A stretch of 9,487 nucleotides of DNA, from contig JAAZHL010000105.1 of NCBI GenBank assembly GCA_012510755.1, positions 1-9,487 of the forward strand, read 5' to 3'. Positions 1-5,812 of the stretch are shown in pieces. The first letter of the stretch is position 1. The number at the start of each line of letters is the position of its first letter. The notes below the pieces were generated by a model. It had not been told where the DNA came from. It saw only the letters and a program-made list of their open reading frames with translations, and made no database searches. Source of the DNA: Leucobacter sp. (GTDB taxonomy: Bacteria > Actinomycetota > Actinomycetes > Actinomycetales > Microbacteriaceae). Position numbers and translations under genes: made by a program.

Positions 1-360
1 CTCGAAGCGGTCTCGGCGGCGAATGTAGGGTTGTGACACGTCGGCGTAGGCGTCCCACAGATCGTCTTTGGTGCCGTCGCGAATCTCGAGCACATCACGA
101 AAACCGCGAGTGGTGACGAGCGCGGCTGCTGGAAAATTGCGAGTGATCAGTGCGTTGGTTGCCACGGTGGTGCCGTGCGAAAACAGCTTCACATTTGACA
201 GGTCGATCTCACCCCGCTCGACGCCATTCATGACCGCGATCATCGGGTCGTGTGGTGTTGAAGGCACCTTGGTGACTCGCATTTGCTGAGTCTCGTCGTC
301 AAAGATGCAGACGTCGGTGAAAGTGCCCCCTACGTCTACTGCGACACGAACACTGGTCAT
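1..360 (-). CDS. Hydantoinase/oxoprolinase family protein, N-terminal part (cut by left edge)
   Basis: The reverse strand from the ATG at 360-358 is open for 120 codons to the window edge. The protein starts MTSVRVAVDVGGTFTDV. DVGGTFTDV (residues 9-17) is the N-terminal phosphate-binding motif of the hydantoinase A / 5-oxoprolinase / acetone carboxylase family. It is followed by HGTTVATNAL (62-71), TTRGFRDVLEI (83-93) and a P-Y-I-x-R-R-x-R-F-E stretch at 111-120, all in the family's usual order. Family members use ATP to open cyclic amides such as hydantoins or 5-oxoproline, or carboxylate ketones. They usually work with a HyuB-type subunit, which would lie off the left edge. A strong Shine-Dalgarno AGGAGG (370-365) sits 4 nt before the ATG. 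The gene is divergent from the PucR-type regulator, a likely controller. Family is confident; substrate is unknown. Confidence 0.9.
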   Translation of the reverse strand, partial: MTSVRVAVDVGGTFTDVCIFDDETQQMRVTKVPSTPHDPMIAVMNGVERGEIDLSNVKLFSHGTTVATNALITRNFPAAALVTTRGFRDVLEIRDGTKDDLWDAYADVSQPYIRRRDRFE

Positions 361-429
361 TAGCCCTCCTGAAGGTCGTCATTGAGTTCCGGTGCTCCAA
401 CTGTGAACGCCGCAAGCGAGATGGTCACT

Positions 430-472
430 AGAAATATCTCAGCTTTCTGGCACGCTGTCTGTAGAATTTACA
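430..472. promoter_or_regulatory. Candidate operator region with two inverted repeats between divergent genes
   Basis: Between the hydantoinase start (360) and the regulator start (532) there are two inverted repeats. AGAAA (430-434) pairs with TTTCT (444-448) across 9 nt. TGTAgAaTtTACA lies at 460-472. Their centres are 27 bp apart. Both lie where a divergent regulator would be expected to bind, and the second covers the candidate -10 box of the regulator gene. The role is inferred from position only; the arms are short. Confidence 0.3.
462..467 (+). promoter_or_regulatory. Candidate -10 box for the pucR-type gene, inside a palindrome
   Basis: TAGAAT is a good actinobacterial -10 hexamer; the same hexamer precedes metG. 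It lies inside the imperfect 13-bp palindrome TGTAGAATTTACA (460-472; 10 of 13 positions symmetric). A transcript would start near 474 and leave about 58 nt of leader before the ATG at 532. No convincing -35 box is seen at normal spacing, so activation or a weak promoter is possible. Confidence 0.4.
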
Positions 473-531
473 AAAACCTCGGCTTGGGGGCCGAAGAAAC
501 GTCTCTTTTGCACAACTTGGGAAGGAAAGTG

Positions 532-1788
532 ATGAGTGAAGCGCCGGTGAACGCTGGAGGCCTCGAAGATGCCCAGTCGAGACTTTCGCAATTGCAATCG
601 ACACTCGACATCACCAATACGCTGCTCGGGGCGATCTCTTCAGCTGACCCCGTGCGCACCCTGATTGCTCGCGTCGGGGTGCTCTGTCGCGGCACCGCGG
701 TTGTCTATGACTTTGAAGGCAACGTCATCGCGAGCACCGGCGATGCACCGACGCAGCTGATCTGGAACGAGGTGTCGGCGACGGCTCAGCAAGAGCTGAT
801 TCTTGAAATCGGGCGGTGGAATGTCATGACTCGACGGGTGGCGCTGCGTGACGGCATTCACGTGCTCGCAATCGCCAGTCGCGGCAGCGCAACTCTCGAG
901 GAAATTGGCGAGTTATTGCTCGATACTTCAGAACGACTGCTTGGTGCGGTGTACGGCATTCAGCACGGTGCAACACTGCGCGACCAGCGCGATAACGAGC
1001 AGTTGCTGGCTTCGTTGCATGACGGGGTGCTGCCTTCGCGTGAGCATCGATTTTGGGCGCGGCTCAGCCAGTTTAGATTTGCTGCCTACACCGAGCTGCG
1101 GGCGCTAGAGTTCGCGCCGCTCGGTACCGATTCCGCTGACGAAAGTCATGTGACTGCTCTGCTGTCGCGAGCGCGAGCTGATGACATTCCGCTGCTCATC
1201 ACGCTGCGGCGCGTCGAAGTCGACGCACCAGCGACCGTGTCGGCGCTCGTGCCAGACACTGCCGCGAGTGGGCAGTGGGCCGACAAAGTGTCGGGCGGCA
1301 TGCTGGTGGGCGCGTCTGCGCCATTTTCGGCGCTCGCCAATGTCCCCGTGGCCGTGCACGAAGCTGACACCGCGCTCAACATTGCACGCACTCGAGCTTC
1401 AGTGTTGACCTCTGCCGAGCGTATTGGGCCGGTGCTCATTGACCAGATCGACCTCACCACCTGGGTGCTTTCGCACGTCGATCAGCGCGCACTGCACGAA
1501 TACATCGATCAAGTGCTTGCGCCATTGCGTGACACTGCGCTCGAAGACACGCTCATCACCTATCTTGCCGCCGAGCAAAACATCTCTCTGGCGGCTGAGG
1601 CGTTGTTCGTGCACCCCAACACGGTGCGATATCGGCTGTCGCGCCTCGAAGAAATACTCGATGCCCCGATCTCGGCTGCCGCCACCATCTCAAACCTGGT
1701 GCTCGCGCTGTACCCGCAGATTCTTGGGCGCAGCGCTGAACTGCGTACCTTGCAGTCGCGTGATTCGCGGACCCGCACGCATGTGTGA
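532..1788 (+). CDS. PucR/CdaR-family transcriptional regulator
   Basis: The 418-residue product is a likely DNA-binding regulator. The C-terminal helix-turn-helix of the PucR family lies at about residues 340-382, with the typical HPNTVRYRLSRLEEIL signature. A central CdaR/GGDEF-like region has the HEADTALNIAR stretch at about 276-286. The N-terminal third looks like a short coiled coil plus a GAF-like sensory fold (inferred). The frame stays open upstream to a TTG at 382, but I chose ATG 532 (GTG 529 is also possible). GGAAGGA at 520-526 is a good ribosome site just before it, and the 50 upstream codons read unlike protein and contain a possible promoter and palindromes. PucR-family members control purine, GABA, proline or other nitrogen catabolism, often next to their targets. 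The divergent hydantoinase gene and the downstream cupin/GNAT pair are plausible targets. Confidence 0.88.
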   Translation: MSEAPVNAGGLEDAQSRLSQLQSTLDITNTLLGAISSADPVRTLIARVGVLCRGTAVVYDFEGNVIASTGDAPTQLIWNEVSATAQQELILEIGRWNVMTRRVALRDGIHVLAIASRGSATLEEIGELLLDTSERLLGAVYGIQHGATLRDQRDNEQLLASLHDGVLPSREHRFWARLSQFRFAAYTELRALEFAPLGTDSADESHVTALLSRARADDIPLLITLRRVEVDAPATVSALVPDTAASGQWADKVSGGMLVGASAPFSALANVPVAVHEADTALNIARTRASVLTSAERIGPVLIDQIDLTTWVLSHVDQRALHEYIDQVLAPLRDTALEDTLITYLAAEQNISLAAEALFVHPNTVRYRLSRLEEILDAPISAAATISNLVLALYPQILGRSAELRTLQSRDSRTRTHV

Positions 1789-1819
1789 GGTCGCATGTGT
1801 GAAGACGCATGTGTAAAGT
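1778..1819. repeat. Three tandem copies of a 14-bp repeat
   Basis: The copies are CGCATGTGTGAGGT (1778-1791), CGCATGTGTGAAGA (1792-1805) and CGCATGTGTAAAGT (1806-1819), in exact 14-bp register. The first nine bases are identical in all three. Copy 1 supplies the last codons and TGA stop of the pucR-type gene. Copies 2 and 3 lie in the promoter region of the cupin gene. The period is not a multiple of the helical turn, so successive sites would face different sides of the DNA. This could be a slippage minisatellite or a set of protein-binding sites. Confidence 0.8.
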
Positions 1820-1824
1820 AGGCT
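1819..1824 (+). promoter_or_regulatory. Candidate -10 box for the cupin/GNAT pair
   Basis: TAGGCT directly follows the 14-bp repeat array. The same hexamer is the likely -10 of the aminotransferase (3979-3974, minus) and of the MBL gene (5750-5745, minus). Transcription from here would give a leader of about 38 nt containing the ribosome site AGGGAG (1857-1862). The overlapping TAAAGT (1814-1819) is an alternative. The -35 position falls within the repeats and matches consensus poorly. Confidence 0.35.
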
Positions 1825-1868
1825 CCGTTGTGACTGCAACCTGGTGAAGCCGAACAAGGGAGTTGGGT

Positions 1869-2159
1869 GTGAGCGCATTGGCCAGCAGCGAACTGCAGCT
1901 AGAGAATGAGCACTTCAGGGTGACCAAATGGACGATTGAGCCCGGTGCGATGATTCCCATGCACCGACACGAATATGAGTACGTTGTTGTTCCGTTGGTC
2001 ACTGACACGATGCATGTGGTGAATGCCGACGGTAGTGAATTGGTGGCCGAATTGGTCACCGGTCAGAGCTACACACGACCGGCTGGGTCGACGCATCAAG
2101 TTGAAAACCGCGACTCTGCTCATGCAGTGTCATTCATAGAAATCGAGAGACTCTCATGA
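1869..2159 (+). CDS. Small single-domain cupin, BauB-like
   Basis: The 96-residue product is a single cupin barrel. Its first conserved motif is HRHEYEYVVVPL, with two closely spaced histidines and a glutamate as likely metal ligands. The second motif is SYTRPAGSTHQVEN, with the expected glycine, proline and histidine. HRHEYEYVVVP closely resembles the motif I recall for BauB-type cupins of beta-alanine catabolism loci; this is from memory, not a search. The frame is open to TTG 1863, but that codon abuts the Shine-Dalgarno AGGGAG (1857-1862). GTG 1869, 6 nt downstream, is the better start. The stop overlaps the GNAT start (ATGA, 2156-2159), so the two proteins are probably translationally coupled. 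Whether it is an enzyme, a metabolite-binding protein or a regulator is unknown. Confidence 0.85.
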   Translation: MSALASSELQLENEHFRVTKWTIEPGAMIPMHRHEYEYVVVPLVTDTMHVVNADGSELVAELVTGQSYTRPAGSTHQVENRDSAHAVSFIEIERLS

Positions 2160-2608
2160 GCGTTGAGATTCGCCCTGTTAGGCAGCACGACCACGATGCC
2201 TGGCGGTTGCTCTACCGCGGCTATCGAGACTTTTATCGGGTCGAGCACAGCGACGACGCGATCGACACGGTCTGGTCGTGGCTGCACGACCCAGACCATG
2301 AAACCCGGGGGCTGGTGGCCGTCGTAGATGGCGAAGTACAGGGTCTCGCGCACTTTCGCACTTTCGCGCGCCCGCTTGCCGCATCGAAGGGGCTCTACCT
2401 CGATGATCTCTTCACGTCTCCGAGCGCGCGAGGCAAAGGGCTTGCTGCTGCGTTGTTGACGCGCCTCGCAGAGATCGCTCGCGACGAGGGGGCAACAGTC
2501 GTGCGCTGGATTACGGCGAGCGATAACGAGACCGCTCGAAGCCTCTACGATCGTGTATCGACCCAGACTCCTTGGGTCACCTACGATCTTGCGCCGGCAG
2601 ACCGTTGA
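2156..2608 (+). CDS. GNAT-family N-acetyltransferase, Hpa2-like
   Basis: The product has 150 residues, a normal single-domain GNAT length. GLYLDDLFTSPSARGKGLAAALL (split here as residues 79-90 and 91-101) forms motif A. R92-G-K-G-L-A97 is the acetyl-CoA pyrophosphate-binding loop. N124 and the TARSLYDRV stretch (126-134) form motif B. The LYLDDLF and SLYDRV pattern is typical of Hpa2-like GNATs, which acetylate amines, amino acids or small polyamines. The start ATG overlaps the cupin stop by 4 bp, so the two genes form a coupled pair. Its stop is only 15 bp from the end of the convergent aminotransferase gene, and the stop codon lies inside the loop of a strong hairpin. The acceptor substrate cannot be predicted. 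Confidence 0.88.
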   Translation: MSVEIRPVRQHDHDAWRLLYRGYRDFYRVEHSDDAIDTVWSWLHDPDHETRGLVAVVDGEVQGLAHFRTFARPLAASKGLYLDDLFTSPSARGKGLAAALLTRLAEIARDEGATVVRWITASDNETARSLYDRVSTQTPWVTYDLAPADR

Positions 2609-2616
2609 GCAAGATC
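2585..2616. terminator. Perfect 8-bp-arm hairpin at the convergent GNAT/gabT junction
   Basis: GATCTTGC (2585-2592) and GCAAGATC (2609-2616) are exact reverse complements separated by 16 nt. The loop can form an inner stem CGG (2595-2597) / CCG (2602-2604) closing CAGA. The GNAT stop TGA (2606-2608) is in the loop. There is no T-tract on either strand, so this would be a non-canonical, possibly two-way terminator, a type often proposed in actinomycetes. It lies in the only gap between the two convergent genes. Confidence 0.5.
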
Positions 2617-2623
2617 TGCCAGA

Positions 2624-3967
2624 TTAGGCGCCTTCTGCGGTCAGCGCATCATCGAGCACACTGACGACGGTCGCGATAAGGTCGTCGGTCAGCTGCAATG
2701 AGGGCAAGAAGCGGATCACGTGACCGTATGCGCCAGCACTCAGCAGCAATACACCCTGTTGCGTCGCGCGATCGATGACCCGCTTGACCAGATCGCCGTC
2801 AGGGTCAAGAGTGTCGGGGTCTGCGAGCTCGATAGCGAGCATCGCGCCTCGGCCACGAACCTCGACGATGCGTGGGTGCTTCGTTGCGAGCTCGCGCAGC
2901 GCAGCACCAAACACGCGTTCAATGTGCTGAGCCCGTTCAACGAGCCCGTCATTCTCGATGCGCTCAAACACCGCGACCGCCGCGGCACACGACACGGGGT
3001 TGCCTGCGAAAGTGCCTGCGAGGCCGCCAGGCACGGGGCTGTCCATAATCTCGGGTCGCCCGGTCACACCAGATAGCGGCAGTCCGCCGGCAATCGTCTT
3101 TGCCGTTAACAGGATGTCTGGCTCGATACCAAAATGTTCTGAGGCGAACACCTTGCCGCTTCGAGCAATGCCTGCTTGCACCTCGTCTGCGACGAAGACG
3201 ATGCCGTTCTCACGGCACCAATTGAGCAGCGCCGACAAGTAGCCGTCAGCCGGCACGATGAACCCGCCCTCACCCTGAATAGGTTCGACAATGAGGCAGG
3301 CAAGATCTTCTGCGCCAGCAACCTTCTCGAGATAGGCAATCGTGCGAGCGGCAGCCGCCTCGCCAGACAGTCCATCACGCAGCGGGTATGAGTTTGGCGC
3401 TTTGTAGATATCACCGACTCGCGGGCCATAACCCTGCGCGTATGGCGCGGCCTTGTAGTTCATGCTGCTCGTCAGCACAGTGCGGCCGTGGTAAGCCTGC
3501 TCTAGCACAGCCACGCCGGGGCGGCCCGTGTGCCTACGCGAAATCTTGACCGCGTTCTCGACAGCTTCAGCGCCAGAGTTCATAAAAAAGCTCTTATATG
3601 GCTTCTCGAGAGTTGAGCCTGGCGCATGTTTCGCGAGGTGTTCAGCCAGCTGCACATAGGGCTCGTAGGGATTCATGCCGAATGCGGTATGTGTGAAACG
3701 TCCCAGCTGTTCGCGGGCCGCCGCGACGACAGCTTCATCGGTGTGCCCGACGGTGGTCACACCGATTCCCGCGCACATATCGACAAACTGGTTGCCGTCA
3801 ACGTCGACAAGAATTGAGCCGTGCGCGCGGTCAATATAGACCGGCAGCACGCTGTGGGCGCCACGCGGCACGACCGCCTGTCGTCGCGCGTGCAACTCGA
3901 GGCTCTTCGGGCCTGGAATCTCCGTGACGATGCAGGCTTCTTGGGTGATCTCGGAATCAGCGCTCAT
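2624..3967 (-). CDS. gabT: 4-aminobutyrate aminotransferase (class III, PLP-dependent)
   Basis: The 447-residue protein is full length for a GabT. It is predicted to transfer the amino group of GABA (or a related omega-amino acid) to 2-oxoglutarate, giving succinate semialdehyde and glutamate. Visible motifs in order are NSGAEAVENAVK (130-141, cofactor phosphate contact), YHGRT (159-163), EPIQGEGG (228-235), VADEVQAG (259-266, with D261 for the pyridine nitrogen), TAKTIAGGLPLSG (288-300, with K290 as the Schiff-base lysine) and GTFAGNPVS. The start is ATG 3967-3965. An in-frame TAG lies 12 nt upstream and no Shine-Dalgarno is present. TAGGCT (3979-3974) ends 6 nt before the ATG, so the mRNA is probably leaderless. 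No gabD partner is in the window. A beta-alanine or other omega-amino acid aminotransferase is possible, given the nearby BauB-like cupin. Confidence 0.93.
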   Translation of the reverse strand: MSADSEITQEACIVTEIPGPKSLELHARRQAVVPRGAHSVLPVYIDRAHGSILVDVDGNQFVDMCAGIGVTTVGHTDEAVVAAAREQLGRFTHTAFGMNPYEPYVQLAEHLAKHAPGSTLEKPYKSFFMNSGAEAVENAVKISRRHTGRPGVAVLEQAYHGRTVLTSSMNYKAAPYAQGYGPRVGDIYKAPNSYPLRDGLSGEAAAARTIAYLEKVAGAEDLACLIVEPIQGEGGFIVPADGYLSALLNWCRENGIVFVADEVQAGIARSGKVFASEHFGIEPDILLTAKTIAGGLPLSGVTGRPEIMDSPVPGGLAGTFAGNPVSCAAAVAVFERIENDGLVERAQHIERVFGAALRELATKHPRIVEVRGRGAMLAIELADPDTLDPDGDLVKRVIDRATQQGVLLLSAGAYGHVIRFLPSLQLTDDLIATVVSVLDDALTAEGA

Positions 3968-3973
3968 AGCTAG

Positions 3974-3979
3974 AGCCTA
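3974..3979 (-). promoter_or_regulatory. Leaderless -10 box for gabT
   Basis: On the minus strand TAGGCT is followed by 6 nt (CTAGCT) and then ATG. A start of transcription 6-7 nt after the box would put the first base at or next to the A of the start codon. There is no Shine-Dalgarno between. The -35 region (about 4002-3997) falls against the opposite-facing -10 box at 4003-4008. Confidence 0.5.
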
Positions 3980-4002
3980 CCGCCGAGTAGATCCTGTAAG
4001 AG

Positions 4003-4008
4003 TATTCT
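4003..4008 (+). promoter_or_regulatory. Leaderless -10 box for the OsmC-family gene
   Basis: TATTCT is followed by 6 nt (GACTCT) and the ATG at 4015, with no Shine-Dalgarno. It lies within the inverted repeat AGAGT (3999-4003) / ACTCT (4010-4014), which could be an operator or only a chance palindrome. The 47-bp spacer is too short to hold separate promoters for this gene and gabT, so they must share bases. No clear -35 box is visible. Confidence 0.5.
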
Positions 4009-4014
4009 GACTCT

Positions 4015-4488
4015 ATGAGCGACACGCACGAATACGAGGTCGAGATCGAATGGCTGGGCAACCGCGGTAGCGGCACCAGCGGCTACCGTGATTACGGCCG
4101 CGAACTCGTCGTGCGGGCGGCGGGTAAAGAGCATGAGATCCTCGCCTCTGCAGATCGCACCTTTCACGGCGACCGTGAACGCTGGAACCCCGAAGAACTA
4201 CTCGTTGCCGCACTCTCGCAGTGCCATATGTTGTCGTATTTGCACATGGCCGTGCGCGCCGGGGTCGTGGTGGTGAACTACGAGGATCGCGCGCGCGGCA
4301 CCATGGTGCAGCAGGGGTTAGGCGGTCACTTCACCGAGGTCGTGCTCTCGCCGGTCATCACGGTTGCAGATGCGTCGATGGTCGACGCGGCCCGCGAGGC
4401 GCACGCCCCGGCATACGAGCACTGTTTTATCGCAAATTCGGTGAACTTCGAGGTGCGGCACGAACCCGTGATTCTGGTGGCTGCCTGA
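4015..4488 (+). CDS. OsmC-family protein
   Basis: The 157-residue protein matches the usual length of OsmC/Ohr-like proteins. NPEELLVAALSQCHMLSYLH (58-77) carries the conserved glutamates and the first cysteine, C70. EHCFIANSVNFEV (135-147) carries the second, C137. In characterised OsmC and Ohr proteins this cysteine pair reduces organic hydroperoxides using a dithiol partner. That activity is inferred here from the retained cysteines. The long helix of the first motif and the Cys-x-x-Ala-Asn-Ser-Val motif fit the YhfA-like or general OsmC branch better than Ohr proper. The ATG is preceded by TATTCT at 6 nt and no Shine-Dalgarno, suggesting leaderless translation. It diverges from gabT and converges on the MBL gene (111-bp gap). 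Confidence 0.9.
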   Translation: MSDTHEYEVEIEWLGNRGSGTSGYRDYGRELVVRAAGKEHEILASADRTFHGDRERWNPEELLVAALSQCHMLSYLHMAVRAGVVVVNYEDRARGTMVQQGLGGHFTEVVLSPVITVADASMVDAAREAHAPAYEHCFIANSVNFEVRHEPVILVAA

Positions 4489-4599
4489 GCAAGCGCAGGT
4501 GCGAGCGCTGCGAGCCTGGCACCGAGCGTCGACCGGCGAACGTCAAGCATCGAGCGACGCGGCCACCAAAGAGAGTCGAGACGCACGGGCCTTGCGATC

Positions 4600-5712
4600 C
4601 TAGGCTCGACGATAAAATCGCACCCCACCGACGAGCTCACTCGTCAGCACTCCGCGCGCATCAAGCAACTCGAGATGGTATTCGGTCTCTATAACCGCGA
4701 GTGCGCGGCTAAACGGCTCGAGTCCATCGAGAGTGAGCTGCCGTCGAGTCCACTGCAGATCGCTCGCGACCTTATATGCGGTCTCACCGGCATCAACCTG
4801 GGCAAGTATCTGCTCGAGCCGCTCTTCGTGGTGTGCGAGCAGCGCGAGCGTGCGCTCTTTGCTGCTCATGCCCACGGGGCCGTGTGACGGCATCAGCGCC
4901 AAATCACCCAGTTGCGCGACCCGCTGCAGCGACTCGAGAAATGCGGCGAGCGCCTGCGTGTTGCGTACGGCCTCGAACCCCACTGACGGAGTGATCGTTG
5001 GGAGTATATGGTCACCCGAATACAGCAGCGATCGCTCGTCGTCGACAAACACGAAGTGGCCTTGGGTATGGCCGGGGGTGGCGATGGCGCGCAGCCGGGT
5101 GTTGCCCCGTTCGATAACCATCTCATCGTGCAGCCACGCGCTTGGCGTCGCCCAGTCGCGTGCAGTCTCAGGCTGTACGTCGAGCCAGTCGTGAAAGGAG
5201 GCGATGAGGTGGTCGGCTCCCGTCTCGCTCAGCATCTGAAACGAGAGCTTGCCGCTTCTCGGTTCGTCTTGCAGCAATTCGAGGTTTTCGCGCTCGCCGT
5301 CGCCGAGCCACACTTTGGTGCCGAGTTCTTGATTGAGCACTGAAGCGAGCGAGTAGTGGTCGCGATGGATGTGGGTCACAAGAATCTCGGCGATATCGTG
5401 CACTGAATACCCGAGCTTGGCGAGATGAGCGTCGAGTTGCGCGCGGCCCTCGGGCACACTCCAGCCGCCGTCAATCAGGAGCAGGCCGTCTCCGGTCTCG
5501 ATGATATAGACATTGACTGCGGTCAGGCCGTCCATTGGCAGTGGCAGCGGCGCACGGTGTACACCTGGCGCCACGGTTTCGATCTCAGGTCGCGCCCAGG
5601 CCAGCTTTGAGGTGGATACTGTCGCGCTCGATGTTGCTGCTTCTGCTGCTTCTGCTACGTTGTCTGCCGCTCGTGCCGCTTCTGTTTCTTCTGCCGCTTC
5701 TGCCATGCTCAC
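4600..5712 (-). CDS. MBL-fold metallohydrolase with C-terminal winged-helix-like region
   Basis: The 370-residue protein has the full metal-ligand set of the metallo-beta-lactamase fold: H114-x-H116-x-D118-H119 in THIHRDHY, H215 in TPGHTQGH, D234 in SGDHIL and H277 in PSHGP. After the fold, roughly residues 285-350 resemble the winged-helix tail of LACTB2-like hydrolases. Family members hydrolyse thioesters, lactones, phosphodiesters or RNA, so the substrate is open. GTG 5712 is chosen because AAAGGAG (5725-5719) lies 6 nt upstream; ATG 5706 is 12 nt away. Residues 4-31 are an Ala/Glu-rich low-complexity stretch before the domain begins near residue 39. TAGGCT (5750-5745) is a candidate -10, giving a leader of about 26 nt. 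The gene is divergent from metG. Confidence 0.88.
   Translation of the reverse strand: MSMAEAAEETEAARAADNVAEAAEAATSSATVSTSKLAWARPEIETVAPGVHRAPLPLPMDGLTAVNVYIIETGDGLLLIDGGWSVPEGRAQLDAHLAKLGYSVHDIAEILVTHIHRDHYSLASVLNQELGTKVWLGDGERENLELLQDEPRSGKLSFQMLSETGADHLIASFHDWLDVQPETARDWATPSAWLHDEMVIERGNTRLRAIATPGHTQGHFVFVDDERSLLYSGDHILPTITPSVGFEAVRNTQALAAFLESLQRVAQLGDLALMPSHGPVGMSSKERTLALLAHHEERLEQILAQVDAGETAYKVASDLQWTRRQLTLDGLEPFSRALAVIETEYHLELLDARGVLTSELVGGVRFYRRA
5620..5703 (-). repeat. Low-complexity GCN/GAA-rich tract encoding an Ala/Glu-rich N-terminus
   Basis: Plus-strand runs of GCTTCTGCT- and GCCGCTTCT-like words encode residues 4-31 of the MBL protein: 13 alanines and 6 glutamates in 28 residues. 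It is an imperfect simple repeat of a kind that can grow or shrink by slippage. The protein is predicted to be flexible or helical there, and no secretion signal or lipobox is visible. Confidence 0.7.
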
Positions 5713-5744
5713 TCGTTGCTCCTTTGCGAAATGTGCCCGCCTCC

Positions 5745-5750
5745 AGCCTA
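5745..5750 (-). promoter_or_regulatory. Candidate -10 box for the MBL gene
   Basis: TAGGCT on the minus strand lies 32 nt before the GTG start and upstream of the Shine-Dalgarno AAAGGAG (5725-5719). The arrangement fits an ordinary leadered mRNA. The -35 is not clear; TTGCAT lies about 20 nt upstream, wider than normal. Confidence 0.3.
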
Positions 5751-5799
5751 TGCCTAGTTACTGGCGAGTAATGCAAACGTGACAGGCGCCGTGATCTCA

Positions 5800-5805
5800 T
5801 AGAAT
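5800..5805 (+). promoter_or_regulatory. -10 box for metG, leaderless or nearly so
   Basis: TAGAAT ends 7 nt before the ATG at 5813. GTGACA (5779-5784) is a possible -35 but its 15-bp spacer is short. GGAGG (5806-5810) ends only 2 nt before the ATG, too close for a normal ribosome site. A transcript starting at about 5812-5813 would be leaderless. The upstream ATG at 5804 overlaps this box and so could not be on the mRNA. Confidence 0.5.
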
Positions 5806-5812
5806 GGAGGCC

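Noticed and set aside
1831..1844. GTTG/CAAC inverted repeat before the cupin gene
   Set aside because: The arms are only 4 bp with a 6-nt loop, too short to support an operator or hairpin.
1556..2059. A 167-codon minus-strand open frame opposite the pucR end and cupin gene
   Set aside because: It has no recognisable domain, crosses two well-supported genes on the other strand, and has a composition typical of a reverse-strand shadow.
4489..4599. Inverted repeats between the OsmC and MBL genes: GGTGC (4498-4502) / GCACC (4519-4523) and GCGTCG (4526-4531) / CGACGC (4555-4560)
   Set aside because: Arms are 5-6 bp with 16-23 nt loops and no T-tract. In GC-rich DNA such pairs arise by chance, so I do not call a terminator.
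4593..4622. TGCGAT/ATCGCA inverted repeat spanning the MBL stop codon
   Set aside because: It has a 6-bp stem, an 18-nt loop and no T-run. It echoes the hairpin at the GNAT stop but is too weak to call.
4221..4694. A 157-codon plus-strand frame overlapping the OsmC gene and the MBL 3' end
   Set aside because: It is very Arg/Gly-rich, out of frame with the clear OsmC gene, and has no ribosome site or family motif.
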